A DNA stretch of 10,697 bases from an uncultured Caulobacter sp. (GTDB lineage: Bacteria > Pseudomonadota > Alphaproteobacteria > Caulobacterales > Caulobacteraceae), in NCBI RefSeq assembly GCF_937900395.1, contig NZ_CALCDX010000122.1:1-10697 (forward strand), in the 5' to 3' direction. The notes under the pieces are model-generated. The model searched no databases. It was given only the letters and a program-made list of their open reading frames with translations, and was not told where the DNA came from. Made by a program: the position numbers and the translations under genes. Positions 8,313-10,697 of this stretch are shown one piece after another; positions within the stretch are counted from its first letter, which is position 1, and every line of letters starts with the position of its first letter.

Positions 8313-8522
8313 CTAGGCCCGTCGCCGGGCCCGGCGCGCCGCCTTGGCCGCGGCCTCGGCGGAGGAGACCTGCTGGGCGAAGGTTTCCAGGCAGACCCCG
8401 AACCGCTCGCCGCAGGCGCAGTCGATGACCGGCAGGAACCGCACCGCCTCGATCGTCGCCCGGGCGGCGGCGGCGCAGCGCGGACAGGGAAACTCAAGCT
8501 CTACGCCACCCACGTCCAGCAT
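8313..8522 (-). CDS. Small zinc-ribbon protein, function unknown
   Basis: A 69-residue protein with CPRC at 13-16 and CACG at 35-38 (Cys35, Cys37) plus Cys44, a spacing that suits a single zinc ribbon. The tail, from about residue 60, is Ala/Arg-rich (KAARRARRRA) and could contact nucleic acid or a membrane (inference). Evidence that it is real: nearly every codon ends in G or C, as in the neighbouring genes, and a GGGAG ribbon of Shine-Dalgarno type sits about 9 nt before the ATG at 8522-8520. It ends 95 nt before the Fcs-like gene on the same strand and may share its transcript. I do not recognise a named family, and no function should be assigned beyond likely metal binding. Confidence 0.65.
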   Translation of the reverse strand: MLDVGGVELEFPCPRCAAAARATIEAVRFLPVIDCACGERFGVCLETFAQQVSSAEAAAKAARRARRRA

Positions 8523-8540
8523 GCCGGTCGCTCCCGTCGC

Positions 8541-8568
8541 GCGCCTTTTCGAATCCCTCGAAAGACGC
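8541..8568. repeat. Imperfect hairpin centred on a GANTC (CcrM) site
   Basis: GCG-C-CTTTTCGA pairs with TCGAAAG-A-CGC around the centre, with one mismatch and one bulged T. The centre carries GAATC (8551-8555), the target of the cell-cycle methylase CcrM in Caulobacter. It lies 19 bp upstream of the zinc-ribbon gene start, so it would fall in its promoter or leader. Confidence 0.4.
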
Positions 8569-8621
8569 CCTGACGATGGCAGGCCCGGCGGCCGTCGTCC
8601 CTGCGACCTTCTGTCCAGCCC

Positions 8622-8670
8622 TAGAGCCCTTTCCGATCTGATTGGATCAATCAGATCGGAAAGGGCTCTA
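8622..8670. repeat. Perfect 23-bp inverted repeat with 3-nt loop
   Basis: The left arm 8622-8644 begins TAGAGCCCTTTCCGATC, the loop is GAT (8645-8647), and the right arm 8648-8670 is its exact reverse complement, ending GGGCTCTA. Such perfection over 46 bases is far beyond chance. No T-tract follows on either strand, so it is not a classical terminator, though it may block 3' exonucleases or end transcripts by other means. Its outer end matches the neighbouring element at 8682-8733 (TAGAGC, then TTTCCGAT), suggesting both belong to one repeat family. Confidence 0.9.
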
Positions 8671-8681
8671 TTCTAAAAGTT

Positions 8682-8733
8682 TAGAGCATTTTTCGATCCG
8701 ATAACCGTTTCACACTTATCGGAAAATGCTCTA
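8682..8733. repeat. Inverted-repeat element overlapping the methyltransferase stop codon
   Basis: TAGAGCATTTT (8682-8692) pairs with AAAATGCTCTA (8723-8733), and CCGATAA (8698-8704) pairs with TTATCGG (8716-8722), around an 11-nt loop with 5 unpaired bases on the left side. Read on the minus strand, it runs TAGAGCATTTTCCGATAAG then TGTGAAACGG, a pattern resembling abundant palindromic repeats of Rhizobiales and relatives (from memory, not searched). The terminal TAG of the element is the stop codon of the methyltransferase gene. Confidence 0.8.
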
Positions 8734-10266
8734 GGCGATACCGAGGCCCCGCCACCACGGCAGCACAGTGTCGGCGAAGGCGACCGCCTGGGCCTGCAGC
8801 GCCGCCTGGGCCGCGTCGCCCTGCAGGGGCGCGCCGCCGGCCAGGAGGGCTTGGCCCTGCTCGGCCAGGGTCCGCGCCGCGAAGGCCGCCCACTCCGCCG
8901 GTCCGCCTCCGTCCCGCTCGCGCGCCAGCCAGAACAGCTGGTGGAAGCGCTGGACGGTGATCGCGCCGCCGGTCACGGGCGAGGCCAGGAAGCCCAGGTT
9001 CGTCGCCTCGGCCGCCCGCCGCGCCAGCTCCAGGTTCAGGGCCCGCGCCGTGCCGGCCCCGCGCGCGGCGCTCTCCGCGCCCTGGGCCGAGGCGACGACG
9101 CCCTGGGCCATCAGCAGGGCCAGGGCCGTGGTCAGCTGGGCGAAGGCCGTCCCCGCGGGCGCGGCGGCCTCCAGCTCGCCGATCGGGCGCGGCTGTCCGT
9201 CGCCCAGGGTTTCGAGGATCGCGTCGTACAACGGCCCGCCTAGGGCGACCTCGGCGAAGGTCCCCCGCGCCTTCTCCAGCGGCTGGCCGGCGGGCCGGGC
9301 CATCACCACGCGCTGATCGCGCAGGGCCCGGCGCTGGTCGGCGACGGCCAGGGGCGACAGGCCGCGCAGCCAGTAGTCGCGCCGGAACTGGGCCTGGACG
9401 GCGAAGTCGCGGAAGGTCTCGCGCAGCGACGGGTCGGGCAGCTCGCGCAGGAAGCCGGCCATGCCGGGCGAGACGTTCAGCTCCTCGACCTGGTCGGGCA
9501 TGTAGGCCGAGGTCGCGAACGACAGCTTGGCCCCCGACAGCCGCGCCTCGACGTCGGCGAACCACATCGGATGCCAGTCGCGGTTCATATACTCGTGGAC
9601 CATGTAGGCGCGGTCCTGCTTCAGCAGGCCCTCCAGCCGGTCGATCACGGCGGGATTGAGCCGCGAATAGACCGGGTCCTCGGCGAAGAAGCGCTGCATG
9701 GTCAGCAGGGCCGCGTCCAGATTGGCGGCGGGACCCAGGCCGGGCGCGCCCAGCGTCTCGGCGTGGCGCTTCATCAGGTGGCGCAGCGGCCCGGCCATCG
9801 CCCAGCCCGGCTGGGTGTTGTAGGAGATGTAGACCAGGCCCCCGGGCTTCAGCTTGCGGCGCAGGAACGCGACGATCTTCTCGCGCGCCGCGTCGTTGAC
9901 CCAGCTCCAGACGCCGTGCAGGGCCACGAAGTCGAACTCCGGCAGGCCCGGCCGCTCGGCGAACTCGTCGAAGGCGTCGTCGGTGAAATGGGCCTTGGCC
10001 CCGCTGGCCGCCACGAGGTCGCGGGCGAACACCGCCTGGGCCGGCGCGAAGTCGCAGCCCCACCAGTCGATGTCGGCCTGGGTCGCCGCGTGGACCGCCG
10101 CCGAACAGCCCTGGCCGAAGCCCAGCTCGCAGGCCGTCTCGATCTTCGGCGGCCGCAACCCCTTCAGCAGCAGCGGAAAGGCCGAGCGGACCGGGTTCAG
10201 CTCCGGATAGGCGCCGTAGGTGTACCCCGTCTCGACCACATAGCCGGCGCTCCAGTCCTCGTTCAT
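8731..10266 (-). CDS. Class I SAM-dependent methyltransferase with C-terminal regulatory-type region
   Basis: Transfers a methyl group from S-adenosylmethionine to an unknown acceptor. The 511-residue protein opens with ETGYTYGAYPELNP (12-25). The Rossmann-type core (about 40-150) follows, with motif I ELGFGQGCSA (47-56), an acidic strand end WWGCDFAPAQA (68-78), a motif II/III region FVALHGVWSWVN (113-124) and LKPGGLVYISYN (139-150). The remaining 350 residues, mostly helical in appearance, include a region at about 200-300 that I take to be the 'methyltransferase regulatory domain' (Pfam MethyTransf_Reg). Relatives of this arrangement include rickettsial protein-lysine methyltransferases that modify outer-membrane proteins, but I hold that link loosely. 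No signal peptide or membrane segment, so cytoplasmic. The start has GGGAGGGG (10270-10277) just upstream; a GAGTC methylation site lies at 10279-10283. The stop codon is supplied by a repeat element. Confidence 0.85.
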   Translation of the reverse strand: MNEDWSAGYVVETGYTYGAYPELNPVRSAFPLLLKGLRPPKIETACELGFGQGCSAAVHAATQADIDWWGCDFAPAQAVFARDLVAASGAKAHFTDDAFDEFAERPGLPEFDFVALHGVWSWVNDAAREKIVAFLRRKLKPGGLVYISYNTQPGWAMAGPLRHLMKRHAETLGAPGLGPAANLDAALLTMQRFFAEDPVYSRLNPAVIDRLEGLLKQDRAYMVHEYMNRDWHPMWFADVEARLSGAKLSFATSAYMPDQVEELNVSPGMAGFLRELPDPSLRETFRDFAVQAQFRRDYWLRGLSPLAVADQRRALRDQRVVMARPAGQPLEKARGTFAEVALGGPLYDAILETLGDGQPRPIGELEAAAPAGTAFAQLTTALALLMAQGVVASAQGAESAARGAGTARALNLELARRAAEATNLGFLASPVTGGAITVQRFHQLFWLARERDGGGPAEWAAFAARTLAEQGQALLAGGAPLQGDAAQAALQAQAVAFADTVLPWWRGLGIA

Positions 10267-10350
10267 TCGCCCCTCCCAGAGTCGGGATCACGGTGGGCCG
10301 GGGATTGGCCGGCGGCAAGGGGGCGGAAGAGCGGCGTTATGTCACTTACC

Positions 10351-10473
10351 TTCTCCCTTCCCCCTTGATGGGGGAAGGGCGGGGATGGGGGTGACCGCTG
10401 CGTTGGCGGCGGTGCGCGGCATCGACCGCCGTGTTCACCCCCACCCTACCCTCCCCCATCGAGGGGGAGGGAA
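10351..10473. repeat. Second three-hairpin inverted-repeat element, G/C-tract type
   Basis: The left arm (10351-10394) and right arm (10434-10473) are gapped inverted copies of each other. Each arm folds on itself: CCCTTCCCCC-TTGAT-GGGGGAAGGG (10355-10379) and CCCTCCCCC-ATCGA-GGGGGAGGG (10449-10471), both perfect. A third hairpin, CGGCGGT paired with ACCGCCG, lies in the middle (10407-10413 and 10425-10431). It sits about 85 bp upstream of the methyltransferase start. It resembles dispersed alphaproteobacterial intergenic repeats and has the same plan as the element at 6221-6333 with a different sequence. Confidence 0.85.
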
Positions 10474-10697
10474 CATGGGAGATCGGCTTCACGCGATCGC
10501 TCGCTGAAGGCATGGAAGGGGATGCGGAGCGCCCGGACGTTCGTCCGGATGTTGGATAGTGGGTACCGTTTCGACGAAGCCTGAACGCTCCGCGCAGCCG
10601 TTATCCGGTGAGCCTTCGACGCGCGGGGTTTTAACCCGCTTTCGAAAGAGGCCCCCGGCGGGCGGGCCGGGCTGGCGACCCGGTCCCCGGACCGTCC
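10474..10697 (+). other. Right-edge region without a confident gene; candidate structured leader or small RNA
   Basis: No protein gene can be supported here. Several nested inverted repeats are visible: an outer stem GCGGAGCG (10524-10531) with CGCTCCGC (10586-10593) enclosing CCGGAC-GTTC-GTCCGG (10533-10548); a long composite stem-loop from GCC (10612-10614) to GGC (10650-10652) containing TTCGA/TCGAA and GCGGG/CCCGC; and CCGGG-CTGGCGA-CCCGG (10667-10683). Two short plus-strand reading frames with purine-rich upstream sequence occur: 10 codons at 10475-10507 and 20 codons at 10522-10584, the latter ending just before the outer stem's second arm. The pattern would suit a 5' leader of a plus-strand gene beyond the edge. 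No known riboswitch or RNA family was recognised, and the strand is a guess. Confidence 0.35.

Noticed and set aside
8222..8497. 91-codon minus-strand frame overlapping the zinc-ribbon gene
   Set aside because: Pro/Arg/Ser-rich, no good start signal; the overlapping 69-codon frame has paired cysteines, proper codon bias and a ribosome-binding site.
8622..8733. Classical Rho-independent terminators for the methyltransferase gene
   Set aside because: The hairpins are strong, but no T-tract follows either of them on the minus strand; listed as repeats instead.
8681..10318. 545-codon minus-strand frame overlapping the methyltransferase in another frame
   Set aside because: It runs through the intergenic repeat and is Arg/Gly/Pro-rich without motifs; the 511-codon frame has the SAM-binding motifs and a strong ribosome-binding site.
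10475..10507. 10-codon frame after the repeat with a GGGGGAGGG upstream
   Set aside because: The apparent ribosome-binding site is simply the repeat's G-tract, so the short frame carries no independent support.
10446..10697. Minus-strand frame open from the right edge to a stop at 10446-10448
   Set aside because: Its C-terminal end is encoded by the palindromic repeat, it has no internal start, and third-position GC is clearly lower than in the real genes. It could still be the tail of a gene entering from the right, but nothing supports this.

Overview
The window looks like chromosomal DNA of a Caulobacter-type alphaproteobacterium. The support is high GC with very strong G/C preference at third codon positions, a TonB-dependent receptor of the Caulobacter/sphingomonad style, a proteobacterial SelO with the YHGHQF and LGDGRG signatures, and several intergenic palindromic repeats whose ends (TAGAGC..., CCCGGCGAATGCCGGG, CCCTCCCCC-ATCGA-GGGGGAGGG) resemble repeats I associate with alphaproteobacteria. 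I see no tRNA, rRNA, CRISPR, insertion sequence or prophage gene.

Layout, left to right. (1) 1-838, minus strand: 5' part of selO (protein adenylyltransferase), cut by the left edge. (2) 839-1085: divergent promoter region with a perfect 16-bp palindrome just upstream of the receptor gene. (3) 1086-3602, plus: TonB-dependent outer-membrane receptor, followed by a good intrinsic terminator. (4) 3786-6203, plus: M28 zinc peptidase fused to a polytopic membrane domain, the layout of eukaryotic ERMP1/Pff1 proteases. (5) 6204-6348: convergent gap filled by a three-hairpin inverted-repeat element. (6) 6349-8217, minus: feruloyl-CoA synthetase-like enzyme, preceded on the same strand by a 69-residue zinc-ribbon protein (8313-8522). 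(7) 8523-8730: intergenic repeats, including a perfect 23-bp inverted repeat and a second element whose end forms the stop codon of the next gene. (8) 8731-10266, minus: class I SAM-dependent methyltransferase with a large C-terminal extension. (9) 10267-10697: no confident protein gene; a second three-hairpin repeat (about 10351-10473), then a stretch with several nested inverted repeats and short reading frames that may be a structured leader or small RNA.

The genes do not form one pathway. Uptake (TonB receptor), peptide hydrolysis at the membrane (M28), aromatic-acid activation (Fcs-like) and two protein- or small-molecule-modifying enzymes (SelO, methyltransferase) stand as separate transcription units. 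The only likely operon is zinc-ribbon gene plus Fcs-like gene, with a 95-nt gap. I found no convincing new defence or mobile system. The parts most worth a second look are the right-edge structured region and the mosaic of palindromic repeats, which occupies three of the six intergenic gaps.
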